The position numbers and the translations under genes were made by a program. DNA of 7,982 nucleotides from CAMYLR01 sp041577935. GTDB taxonomy: Bacteria; Gemmatimonadota; Gemmatimonadetes; JACCXV01; JAHWKZ01. The notes under the pieces were generated by a model. It was not told where the DNA came from. It was given only the letters and a program-made list of their open reading frames with translations, and did not search any database. Every line of letters begins with the position of its first letter. Position 1 is the first letter of the stretch. Where the stretch lies: contig JBFGIA010000097.1 of the NCBI GenBank assembly GCA_041577935.1, forward strand, positions 1 through 7,982. Direction: 5' to 3'. Positions 1-6,028 of this stretch are shown here, piece after piece.

Positions 1-88
1 CGTGAACCCCCAAACGGTCTCGCTCCTCCTCGGTGAACGCCGTGCCTCGGTTGAGGATCGGATCGTTGAGAATGTCGCGCCCTCTCAT
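1..88 (-). CDS. NAD-type malic enzyme, N-terminal fragment cut by the window edge
   Basis: Only the first 29 codons are present, read leftward from an ATG at 88..86 and running off base 1. The peptide begins MRGRDILNDPILNRGTAF and continues TEEERDRLG. This matches the conserved N-terminus of malic enzymes, where a short RGxxLLxxPxLNKGTAF stretch is followed by an acidic EEER and then a GLLP segment that would lie outside the window. Malic enzymes oxidatively decarboxylate malate to pyruvate and CO2 in the cytoplasm, with reduction of NAD or NADP. The cofactor cannot be told from this fragment. A GTG immediately precedes the ATG and could also serve as the start. The gene lies 87 bases downstream of the small minus-strand gene at 176..346 and may share its transcript. 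The family call rests on motif recognition from a short peptide. Confidence 0.72.
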   Translation of the reverse strand, partial: MRGRDILNDPILNRGTAFTEEERDRLGVH

Positions 89-175
89 CACAGTAAACCT
101 ACTGAGTCGACCCTAGCGAGGCGACCACTATGTGTGTGGGAGATACCCCTTCGTGCAGACGGGCGTTGGCTCGAC

Positions 176-346
176 TTACCCGGTGGCTTGGAGGAGGTCC
201 TCAGCCGGCACGTCGCCGTTGTCGTCTCGCAGGAACCGCCAGTAGTTGGGCCGCAGCGAGGCCAACAACTCACCTCGTGTCTTGATCTCGATCGGCCTGC
301 CCATGTAGATCTTACCCATCTTCGACAGGAGTCGTCCTTGACTCAT
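176..346 (-). CDS. small 56-residue protein of unknown function
   Basis: The reading frame starts at ATG 346..344 and ends at TAA 178..176. A GGGGA ribosome binding site (plus-strand bases 354..358) lies 7 bases before the start. The protein begins MSQGRLLSKMGKIYMGRP and ends DVPAEDLLQATG. It is mixed in composition, with basic residues in the N-terminal half, an aromatic NYWRF stretch near residue 36 and an acidic C-terminus. No membrane segment, signal peptide or cysteine is visible. The composition looks like a folded small protein rather than a GC-rich shadow frame, and the ribosome binding site supports it. The same frame stays open upstream to about 742, but that stretch is antisense to a repeat gene and reads as low-complexity glycine and proline. 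I do not recognise a family. It lies upstream of the malic enzyme on the same strand. Confidence 0.6.
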   Translation of the reverse strand: MSQGRLLSKMGKIYMGRPIEIKTRGELLASLRPNYWRFLRDDNGDVPAEDLLQATG

Positions 347-386
347 TTGCTTGTCCCCGGTGCGAAGATGATCGGAATATTCACGG

Positions 387-414
387 AGTATACCATACGG
401 AAGCTCAGGGTCAC
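387..414 (-). promoter_or_regulatory. candidate sigma-70-type promoter for the minus-strand genes
   Basis: Read on the minus strand there is a GTGACC hexamer (409..414) followed by a 16-base spacer and a TATACT hexamer (387..392). These match the TTGACA and TATAAT consensus at four and five positions. The predicted transcript would start near 380, giving a leader of about 33 bases before the 56-residue gene, with its GGGGA ribosome binding site in that leader. The divergent 347..489 gap must also hold the promoter of the plus-strand operon, but I see no convincing pair of hexamers for that direction. Confidence 0.35.
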
Positions 415-476
415 CGATCGGGTTGTTGAAGGGCCCCGTATGAGGCAGTTTTCTGCCGCAAGCTTTATCTCTGCGC

Positions 477-483
477 AGGAGGA
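477..483 (+). promoter_or_regulatory. strong ribosome binding site for the DRRSG-repeat gene
   Basis: AGGAGGA lies 6 bases before the ATG at 490. It is a near-perfect Shine-Dalgarno sequence and is the main reason to accept the short repeat frame at 490..714 as a real gene. The alternative would be to read through this region in the frame of the downstream large protein. Confidence 0.75.
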
Positions 484-489
484 CGGGCC

Positions 490-714
490 ATGGAAGCCAG
501 CCAATCGGGTCACCAGGGAGAGCGCCGCTCCGGTACGGATCGGCGTTCGGGCAAGGATCGCCGGTCCGGAACGGACCGACGGTCAGGTGAGGATCGCCGC
601 AAGGAAGACGTCCCAGTCCGCGAGGATCGCCGGAGTGGAAAAGACCGTCGGGGCGGAAAAGACCGAAGGAGCGGACCGGACCGTAGAAGCGGGAAAGACC
701 GACGCAGCCGTTGA
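490..714 (+). CDS. 74-residue DRRSGx hexapeptide-repeat protein
   Basis: After a ten-residue leader (MEASQSGHQG) the protein is almost entirely copies of a six-residue unit D-R-R-S-G-x, where x is T, K, E or P. A non-repeat stretch KEDVPVRE sits in the middle. It is very rich in arginine, aspartate, serine and glycine, with no hydrophobic segment, so it is probably intrinsically disordered. It has no recognisable enzymatic domain and no signal peptide, so it should be cytoplasmic. Arginine-rich stretches of the RRSGxDRR kind occur in other bacterial proteins, from general recollection, without an assigned role. The start is fixed by the AGGAGGA six bases upstream and the stop is TGA at 712..714. 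It is the first gene of the apparent operon, 28 bases before the exported dikinase-like gene. Nucleic-acid binding or a charged assembly role is possible, but nothing in the sequence decides this. Confidence 0.7.
   Translation: MEASQSGHQGERRSGTDRRSGKDRRSGTDRRSGEDRRKEDVPVREDRRSGKDRRGGKDRRSGPDRRSGKDRRSR
520..711 (+). repeat. in-frame 18-base tandem repeat encoding DRRSGx
   Basis: There are about ten units of 18 bases, with one interruption around 592..606. The protein repeat is regular but the DNA is not. All six arginine codons are used. Serine is written TCN in the first four units and AGY in the later ones. This is an old, diverged repeat held at the protein level, not a recent DNA expansion. 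The lack of stop codons in the repeat also creates long spurious open frames on both strands. Confidence 0.8.
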
Positions 715-742
715 GCGCTCGCCGACCATTCGAGCCAGGCAC

Positions 743-3700
743 GTGATCGGACGAGTCAAGTCACCGCTCGTCTGCGTTCTCGCACTGGCACTGGCGATGC
801 CTTCGTTGGCGTCGCCGCAAACCAATCAAGCCGCCAGCGAAGAGGCCCGAACCTTACTGGAGCGCGTCAAGACCAACCAGCGTGGTCCTTTTGCCGGACT
901 GCGATGGTTTTGCAACGACGGCACGAATCACCCCCCGAGACCGTACCCGTGTGGCGATCGGGGTGGCGGGCACCAACACGGGCAGCTCTCGTCAGACGCC
1001 CTCCGACTGAGCGAGCTTGGCTACCCGGTGGGAACGTTGTTCATCGCGCTCCCGTGGGACGTGTTCTTCGACGCCGACGACCGCTACGAACGACTGCGGG
1101 AGACAGCGTTGCAAGGTTATCTGCGACGCGCCGACGACGGGTGGGATTTCCGTCAAGCCCAATACTATCGCGGCGCGCGGCAAGCCGAAGACGAGGAGGC
1201 CGCTGGCCGCGCGCTTCTGAGTCGGTTATTGAGCGATCCGGCGTGGACTAGCAAGAACTTCCTGTTGGCAGTGCAATTGGTGCGCGAAGTTCCACACGCG
1301 CCGCAGTCATCTCGAATCGATCGCATCCGGCAGGTGTCAAAAGAGATCGGCGATGCCGTTCCCGCTTTCCAACCAATTCGGGTCAAGATCCATTCCTACC
1401 CCGACACCAGCGATATCGATGCGGTCGAGAACTTCCTGGCTAGCAGAAACACCGTTGGCCATGAAGAAGCTCTGCGCTTGCTACTGACGGATCTGCGTGC
1501 CTACTACGAACGCGACCCAGCCGAGCGACTGGAACCGTTCCTTGGTGCGGAACCGTTCCGGGGTGAGGCTTGGGGCAACGACTTGCGGCAACTGCAGGAC
1601 CTCCTGCGAGGGGCACCCCCGGCTGACATCAGCCGCGACATAGCCGACCTGACTGCCAGGCTTCGCAACGATGTCGAGACATCGAGCGACGGCTCGGCCA
1701 ACCTCCGGCGGATCGACCTCGACTTGGTGCTGCAAGAGCTCTTGCTCCAGAACGGGGTCGCGGCCTCGGGTCGCTTGGCCGACCGTCGACAAGCGTTCGA
1801 TGTCGCGCGCAGCTTGGTCATCGGCGCCTACGGTCGCGGGCTGCTGTCTCGCCTGGAGCTCGCCGCGCAGCTCGAGATGATCGATCAGCTGACGATGCAG
1901 GACGAGGTTACAGCGGAGCAGTACCGGGGCTCAGTCCGGTATCTGGAACGCGTCGGATTGTGGGTCCAGGCGACGATCGAAGCGGTTTTTGGTGAAACCG
2001 TGGAGCGCTATACACAGATTGAGCCCGTGGCCGAGTCGTTCTCGGCCGATCTCCTGCGAGCAACAGCGCTCTTGCCGTTAGCGAATGTTGTTGAATCGCT
2101 CACGCTCGATGCCAACGGCGAGCTTGGCGTTACCCACACCGCGTTCGGACGCTCGCTCGGCGGAGCGATCTACGGTCTCAATCCGGGTGTCGCCCGTGGT
2201 GTGCTCGAGCACGTCACTGAGACCGAAGCCGCCGGTTTCGACTATCGACCGGACCACATCTACATCTTGCCGCAGACGCTTGCCGACCTGCCTCCGGTCG
2301 GTGGGATCCTATCGCTTGATCAAGGCAACATGCTTTCGCATCTGCAGCTGCTAGCGCGGAGCCTCGGTATCCCCAACAGCGTTATCGCCAGCACCGCGCT
2401 CGAATCGATCATGCCGCATGTCGGCGAGGAGCTGTTCTACGCCGTGTCCGGCTTGGGCGTTGTCGTTCTGAAGGAGATCAATCAGCTGACCCCTGAGGAA
2501 CAAGCCCTTCTGACCGAGAAAGAAGCCGGTCCGGCGCGCACGTTCCGGATCGACGAAGACGCACTCGATCTCGACGAGCGGCGTGTGCTTCCACTCGAAG
2601 CGCTGGATCTCGACCGTGCTGGTGAGGTTGTGGGGCCCAAGGCGGCCGGCGTGGCACGCCTCCAGCGCGCGTTCCCGTCACAGGTTTCTCCCGGCTTGGC
2701 GCTCCCGTTTGGGATCTTCCGTTCTCATATCGAACGCCATCGCACGATCGGCGGCGGCAGCCTCTACGCTGAGATGGTCGCGTTCTACGACGCCATCGAC
2801 CGAATGGAGGCTACGGGTGAACCAGTGTCAGAGATCGACGCGTTTATCTCCGAGCGGTTGGCGTCGTTCCGTCGCGAAATCGTGCAGATCGATCTCGATC
2901 TAAGTCTGGTTTCAGATCTTCGAGAGCAACTGTCAGCATGGGCGCCGTTGGGGTCGTTTGGTGTGTTTGTCCGCAGCGATACCAACGTCGAAGATCTGGC
3001 TGAGTTCAGCGGCGCCGGTCTCAATCTCACCGTACCCAACCAAATCCAATTCGAGGACATCCTCCACTCGATCAGAAGGGTGTGGGCATCTCCCTTCACC
3101 GAGCGAGCTTTCGCCTGGCGCCGGCCGATTCTCGAGAACCCGGAGCACACATACGTTTCGGTCTTGATCCAGCGCAGCGTGCCGGTCGAGAAATCGGGTG
3201 TTCTCGTCTCTGTTGATCTAGTCACTGGCGATCCCGCATACCTGACCGCGACCGCGTCCGAGGGCGTCGGCGGTGTCGTTGGCGGTGAAGCCTCTGAAGC
3301 GTTGCTCTTACCCATTGATGGCGACCAGCCGATCCTGCTCGATCAATACAAGGCGCCCACGCGCAGCCAGCTCAAGATGACCGGCGAAGGAGGCTTGGAG
3401 AAGGTCGCGCCATCGGGCGCGGAACGAGTCCTGCTCGATCCCGAGATCGCGGCACTGAAAGACCTCGTGCAGACGTTACGAGAGCGGTTCGATCCACCAC
3501 GAGACGAATCCGGTCGAGTGCTTCCCTGGGATATCGAGTTCGGGTTCCTGGATGGCGCGCTGTGGCTGTTTCAGATCCGTCCGCTGTCATCCGACTCGCC
3601 GACCGCCCAGTTGGCTGGACTGGCGGCGATGGACCGCGCCGTGCTCGATCGCGCGAGCCGACCGGTTCGGTTGGACGAACCCTTGCGCGCGCGACCTTGA
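743..3700 (+). CDS. exported dikinase-like protein: phosphohistidine domain followed by PPDK/PEP-synthase-type ATP-grasp domain (glucan water dikinase-like order)
   Basis: The product has 985 residues. The start is GTG 743, chosen because it gives a typical Sec signal peptide: basic MIGRVK, a hydrophobic core to about residue 19, then PSLA with likely cleavage after residue 23. Residues 57..80 hold C57, H63, C70, H77 and H79. Residues of about 80..470 look helical and match no family I can name. Residues of about 477..577 resemble the PEP-utilising enzyme swivelling domain, with GNMLSHLQLLARSLGIPN carrying the candidate phosphohistidine H533. Residues of about 625..950 are a PPDK_N ATP-grasp: VGPK with K633, VRSDTNVEDL with R744, E750 and D751, a glycine-rich loop at 841..848, E932 in WDIEFG, and a closing QIRP at 944..947. 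Dikinases pass the beta-phosphate of ATP through the histidine to an acceptor. No PEP-binding barrel or obvious carbohydrate-binding module is seen. This His-then-ATP order is that of plant glucan water dikinases. The acceptor is unknown, and an ATP enzyme with an export signal is odd. Frame 2 is open back to base 2, but that stretch is not coding in this frame. Confidence 0.88.
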   Translation: MIGRVKSPLVCVLALALAMPSLASPQTNQAASEEARTLLERVKTNQRGPFAGLRWFCNDGTNHPPRPYPCGDRGGGHQHGQLSSDALRLSELGYPVGTLFIALPWDVFFDADDRYERLRETALQGYLRRADDGWDFRQAQYYRGARQAEDEEAAGRALLSRLLSDPAWTSKNFLLAVQLVREVPHAPQSSRIDRIRQVSKEIGDAVPAFQPIRVKIHSYPDTSDIDAVENFLASRNTVGHEEALRLLLTDLRAYYERDPAERLEPFLGAEPFRGEAWGNDLRQLQDLLRGAPPADISRDIADLTARLRNDVETSSDGSANLRRIDLDLVLQELLLQNGVAASGRLADRRQAFDVARSLVIGAYGRGLLSRLELAAQLEMIDQLTMQDEVTAEQYRGSVRYLERVGLWVQATIEAVFGETVERYTQIEPVAESFSADLLRATALLPLANVVESLTLDANGELGVTHTAFGRSLGGAIYGLNPGVARGVLEHVTETEAAGFDYRPDHIYILPQTLADLPPVGGILSLDQGNMLSHLQLLARSLGIPNSVIASTALESIMPHVGEELFYAVSGLGVVVLKEINQLTPEEQALLTEKEAGPARTFRIDEDALDLDERRVLPLEALDLDRAGEVVGPKAAGVARLQRAFPSQVSPGLALPFGIFRSHIERHRTIGGGSLYAEMVAFYDAIDRMEATGEPVSEIDAFISERLASFRREIVQIDLDLSLVSDLREQLSAWAPLGSFGVFVRSDTNVEDLAEFSGAGLNLTVPNQIQFEDILHSIRRVWASPFTERAFAWRRPILENPEHTYVSVLIQRSVPVEKSGVLVSVDLVTGDPAYLTATASEGVGGVVGGEASEALLLPIDGDQPILLDQYKAPTRSQLKMTGEGGLEKVAPSGAERVLLDPEIAALKDLVQTLRERFDPPRDESGRVLPWDIEFGFLDGALWLFQIRPLSSDSPTAQLAGLAAMDRAVLDRASRPVRLDEPLRARP

Positions 3701-3702
3701 TT

Positions 3703-4980
3703 ATGAACGCGACCGCGAAGCTCCTGATGTTCGCCGGCGTGGCGCTGTTGGTGCCGACCTCGATCCCGAGCTACCCGCTTGACGGATACGAGCGCACGCG
3801 GATCCGACGGCTGGAGGCGTATCGGCAGGTTCAAGAAGGCACGCTGCCGGGGCGGAAGGTGCCCAACGGCGCGCTACTCGGCGAGGCCGACATCCAGCTT
3901 CGGATGGCGGGGATCAGCACGACTTTCGAGCTCACTGCCGACACTCCGCGTGATCCCTATCTGCAACAGGGAATCGAGTCGATCTTCCGGGGACGAAACC
4001 GGAGTTACTCGATCGCCGTGCTGGATATCACCGATCCGGCCGACCCGAAGTACGCCGGACTGCGAGAAAACCAGACGTACGCGCCGGGAAGCATCGGGAA
4101 ACTGGTCGTGATGACGGGGATATTCTCCGAGTTGGCGCGGCTATGGCCTGCCCCGGGCGACCGGCTGCGCGTCCTTCGCGATACCCAGATCACCGCCGAG
4201 TCGATCATCCACACGGATTCCCACTCGGTTCCAATCGTCGACATCGAAAAAAACTCACTCGTTCATCGCCCGATTCGCGTGGGTGATGTTTTCAGTCTTT
4301 GGGAGTGGGTCGATCACATGGCGTCTCCAAGCTCCAACGCGGCCGCCAGCACGGTGTGGCGCGAGGCGATGTACCTATCGCGTTTTGGTCGCGACTACCC
4401 AGCTTCGCCCGAGGAGGAGAGCGCCTACTTTCGGGACACACCCAAACCGGAGCTACAGGCGACCTCGATCGAGGTAATCAACGCGCCGCTACGGCGGATC
4501 GGGATCGGCGAAGAGGAGTGGCGGCATGGAACGTTCTTCACCCGTGGGGGTCAAAACCTGGTTCCTGGAATGTCGAGTTATGCCAGCCCCTTCGCATTGC
4601 TCAAGTGGCTGGTCGCGGTCGAGCAGGGGAAGGTGATCGATCGATGGTCATCGCTCGAGATGAAGAAGCTCCTCTATTTCACTCGTCGGCGTTATCGCTA
4701 CGCGTCTTCTCCGGCACTCAACGACGCAGCCGTGTACTTCAAGTCCGGTTCGCTTTATAGCTGTCGACCGGAAGAGGGCTTTACGTGCGGGCAGTACCGT
4801 GGCAACCGACTCAACTATATGAACTCAGTGGCGATCGTGGAGTCGCCAGCTGGCGCGGACAACCCACGAGTTTATCTGGTGGCAATGATGTCGAACGTGC
4901 TCAAGATCAATTCCGCGGTCGAGCATCAGACGATCGCTACCCTCGTCGAGCGGTTGATCCGAGACCGACCGGAGAGCTGA
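3703..4980 (+). CDS. exported serine hydrolase, class A beta-lactamase/DD-peptidase fold (first paralogue)
   Basis: The product has 425 residues from ATG 3703, two bases after the stop of the dikinase-like gene. No clear Shine-Dalgarno is present, so translation is probably coupled to the upstream gene. An upstream in-frame ATG at 3562 would overlap that gene deeply and lose the N-terminal hydrophobic signal (MNATAKLLMFAGVALLVP), so it is rejected. The cleavage site is unclear and the segment might stay as a membrane anchor. The three signature motifs of the penicilloyl serine transferase fold are present in order: SIGK at 130..133 (nucleophile S130, base K133), SSN at 210..212, and KSG at 347..349. 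Enzymes of this fold cleave or transfer D-Ala peptides, beta-lactams or esters outside the cytoplasm. I see no class A ExxLN omega-loop motif, so an efficient beta-lactamase is less likely than a peptidase or esterase. Cysteines 354 and 362, just after KSG, could form a disulfide. It is clearly related to the next gene. Confidence 0.85.
   Translation: MNATAKLLMFAGVALLVPTSIPSYPLDGYERTRIRRLEAYRQVQEGTLPGRKVPNGALLGEADIQLRMAGISTTFELTADTPRDPYLQQGIESIFRGRNRSYSIAVLDITDPADPKYAGLRENQTYAPGSIGKLVVMTGIFSELARLWPAPGDRLRVLRDTQITAESIIHTDSHSVPIVDIEKNSLVHRPIRVGDVFSLWEWVDHMASPSSNAAASTVWREAMYLSRFGRDYPASPEEESAYFRDTPKPELQATSIEVINAPLRRIGIGEEEWRHGTFFTRGGQNLVPGMSSYASPFALLKWLVAVEQGKVIDRWSSLEMKKLLYFTRRRYRYASSPALNDAAVYFKSGSLYSCRPEEGFTCGQYRGNRLNYMNSVAIVESPAGADNPRVYLVAMMSNVLKINSAVEHQTIATLVERLIRDRPES
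4971..4976 (+). promoter_or_regulatory. ribosome binding site supporting the GTG start at 4985
   Basis: GGAGAG lies 8 bases before GTG 4985, inside the last codons of the preceding gene. It supports the GTG start. The ATG at 4980 overlaps the upstream stop codon but is in a different frame and does not open the hydrolase. Confidence 0.55.
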
Positions 4981-4984
4981 TGCC

Positions 4985-5917
4985 GTGATACGCTCAGCGA
5001 CATCTGTGATCGCGCTGATCGCTGGGATCGGAGTGACCTCGACGTGCGGCATGTACTCACCGTCGGAAGCCGGCGACAAGGCATCCAACGTGCTCTCCAC
5101 GCCGATGGCACTCGAACAGATCGATCGTGCTCTTCAGGCCGAGCTTCAAGCGGCTTTGGCAAAGCTCAATTTGGAGCCGTTGGTTCGTCGCCAACAGATC
5201 GGCGTCGCGCTGGTCGATCTCACGGTGCCGGAAGAGCTGCGCTACGCGGGGATCAACGACGACGTGATGTTCTACGCCGCCAGCCTGCCCAAGATCGCGG
5301 TTCTGTTAACGGTCTTCGAGAAGATCGAGACCGGCGAAATCGATGATTCTGGCGCGCTTCGACAGACTCTCACCGACATGATCCGCGTGTCGAGCAACTC
5401 GGCGGCCACGCGAGCTATCCGGTTGGTCGGATTTGATTCGATCGCCGAGACGTTGGAAAAGCCTGAGTACCGGCTCTACGATCTGACTGGAAACGGCGGC
5501 TTATGGGTCGGCAAAGCTTACGACCCCACGCCTGCGGTGCGGCGCGATCCATTGTTCAATTACTCACACGGCGCCACCGCCCGTCAGGCGGCTCGCTTCT
5601 TTGCGCTGCTCGACAAGGGGCTCCTGGTCAACCAAGAGCGGAGCCGCGAGATGCTGGAGATTCTTGGTGACCCGGGGATCCAACACAAGTTCGTCAGAGG
5701 GCTGGCGAGCCGTCCCGAGGCGACGATCTACCGCAAGTCGGGGAGCTTCCGGCAGCACCACGCTGACGCCGCGTTGATCGAACATGACGGGCACCGCTAT
5801 ATCGCCGCAGCGCTAGTCGACGATCCACGCGGAGGTCGCATCCTCGAAAAGCTCATCCTCTCACTCGATGACATCATCGTGTCGGGCTCGGCCGCGGAAG
5901 CAACCGCTAGACGCTAA
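4985..5917 (+). CDS. exported serine hydrolase, class A beta-lactamase/DD-peptidase fold (second paralogue)
   Basis: The product has 310 residues from GTG 4985, four bases after the previous stop. The N-terminus (MIRSATSVIALIAGIGVTST, then C21) is a signal sequence. C21 could be a lipid-modified cysteine, but the preceding T-S-T is a poor lipobox, so this is uncertain. The catalytic set is SLPK at 100..103, SSN at 136..138 and KSG at 251..253, with a class A-like helix (TARQAARFFALL) between the last two. As in the upstream gene, no ExxLN omega-loop glutamate motif is visible between SSN and KSG, where the sequence instead reads GNGGLWVGKAYDP. The region before the nucleophile (VALVDLTVPEELRYAG) parallels VLDITDPADPKYAG in the neighbour, so the two are diverged duplicates. 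This copy is shorter and lacks the cysteine pair. The likely role is envelope peptidase or esterase, and the substrate cannot be read from sequence. No terminator-like hairpin with a T run follows it. Confidence 0.86.
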   Translation: MIRSATSVIALIAGIGVTSTCGMYSPSEAGDKASNVLSTPMALEQIDRALQAELQAALAKLNLEPLVRRQQIGVALVDLTVPEELRYAGINDDVMFYAASLPKIAVLLTVFEKIETGEIDDSGALRQTLTDMIRVSSNSAATRAIRLVGFDSIAETLEKPEYRLYDLTGNGGLWVGKAYDPTPAVRRDPLFNYSHGATARQAARFFALLDKGLLVNQERSREMLEILGDPGIQHKFVRGLASRPEATIYRKSGSFRQHHADAALIEHDGHRYIAAALVDDPRGGRILEKLILSLDDIIVSGSAAEATARR

Positions 5918-5986
5918 GCGTTACCGGTAGGCCCGTCCGACGCTCGTCAGGATTTTCCCCTCATAAGACGACAGCGATCGCCCGAC

Positions 5987-6009
5987 AGACGACACCCGCG
6001 TGTCAGTCT
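5987..6009 (+). promoter_or_regulatory. imperfect hairpin or dyad just upstream of feoB
   Basis: AGACGACAC (5987..5995) and GTGTCAGTCT (6000..6009) are inverted repeats around a CCGC loop, pairing nine bases with one bulged A. The element ends 19 bases before the feoB ATG. No T run follows, so it is not a standard intrinsic terminator. It could be an operator for a metal-responsive repressor or a leader structure. It does not obviously resemble an AT-rich Fur box. The rest of the 5918..6028 gap shows no clear promoter hexamers. Confidence 0.35.
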
Positions 6010-6028
6010 AGCGTAGTCCACAGGGGAC

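Noticed and set aside
2..742. Plus-strand frame open from base 2 into the dikinase-like gene, suggesting a 1232-residue protein.
   Set aside because: The first 247 codons cross the antisense of a minus-strand gene and the DRRSG repeat in another frame. The signal peptide beginning at 743 would be internal, and composition changes sharply there.
347..742. Minus-strand extension of the 56-residue frame up to about 742.
   Set aside because: It is antisense to the DRRSG repeat, where stops are absent by composition. The extra peptide is low-complexity GDP/GPF-like sequence, and the ribosome binding site sits at the 346 start.
2785..3315. 176-residue minus-strand frame inside the dikinase-like gene.
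   Set aside because: It is antisense to the conserved ATP-grasp motifs, is serine/arginine-rich and has no recognisable domain. It is a shadow.
3562..3702. Upstream ATG for the first serine hydrolase.
   Set aside because: It overlaps the last motifs of the dikinase-like gene and would bury the hydrophobic signal sequence that begins at ATG 3703.
5909..5932. Short palindromes ACGCTAAGCGT and TACCGGTA at the end of the second hydrolase, considered as a terminator.
   Set aside because: Stems are only four bases each and no T run follows.
5972..5979. GCGATCGC octamer, the HIP1 element of cyanobacteria.
   Set aside because: It was noticed only once here; the window is generally rich in GATCG through codon use, and nothing else points to a cyanobacterium.
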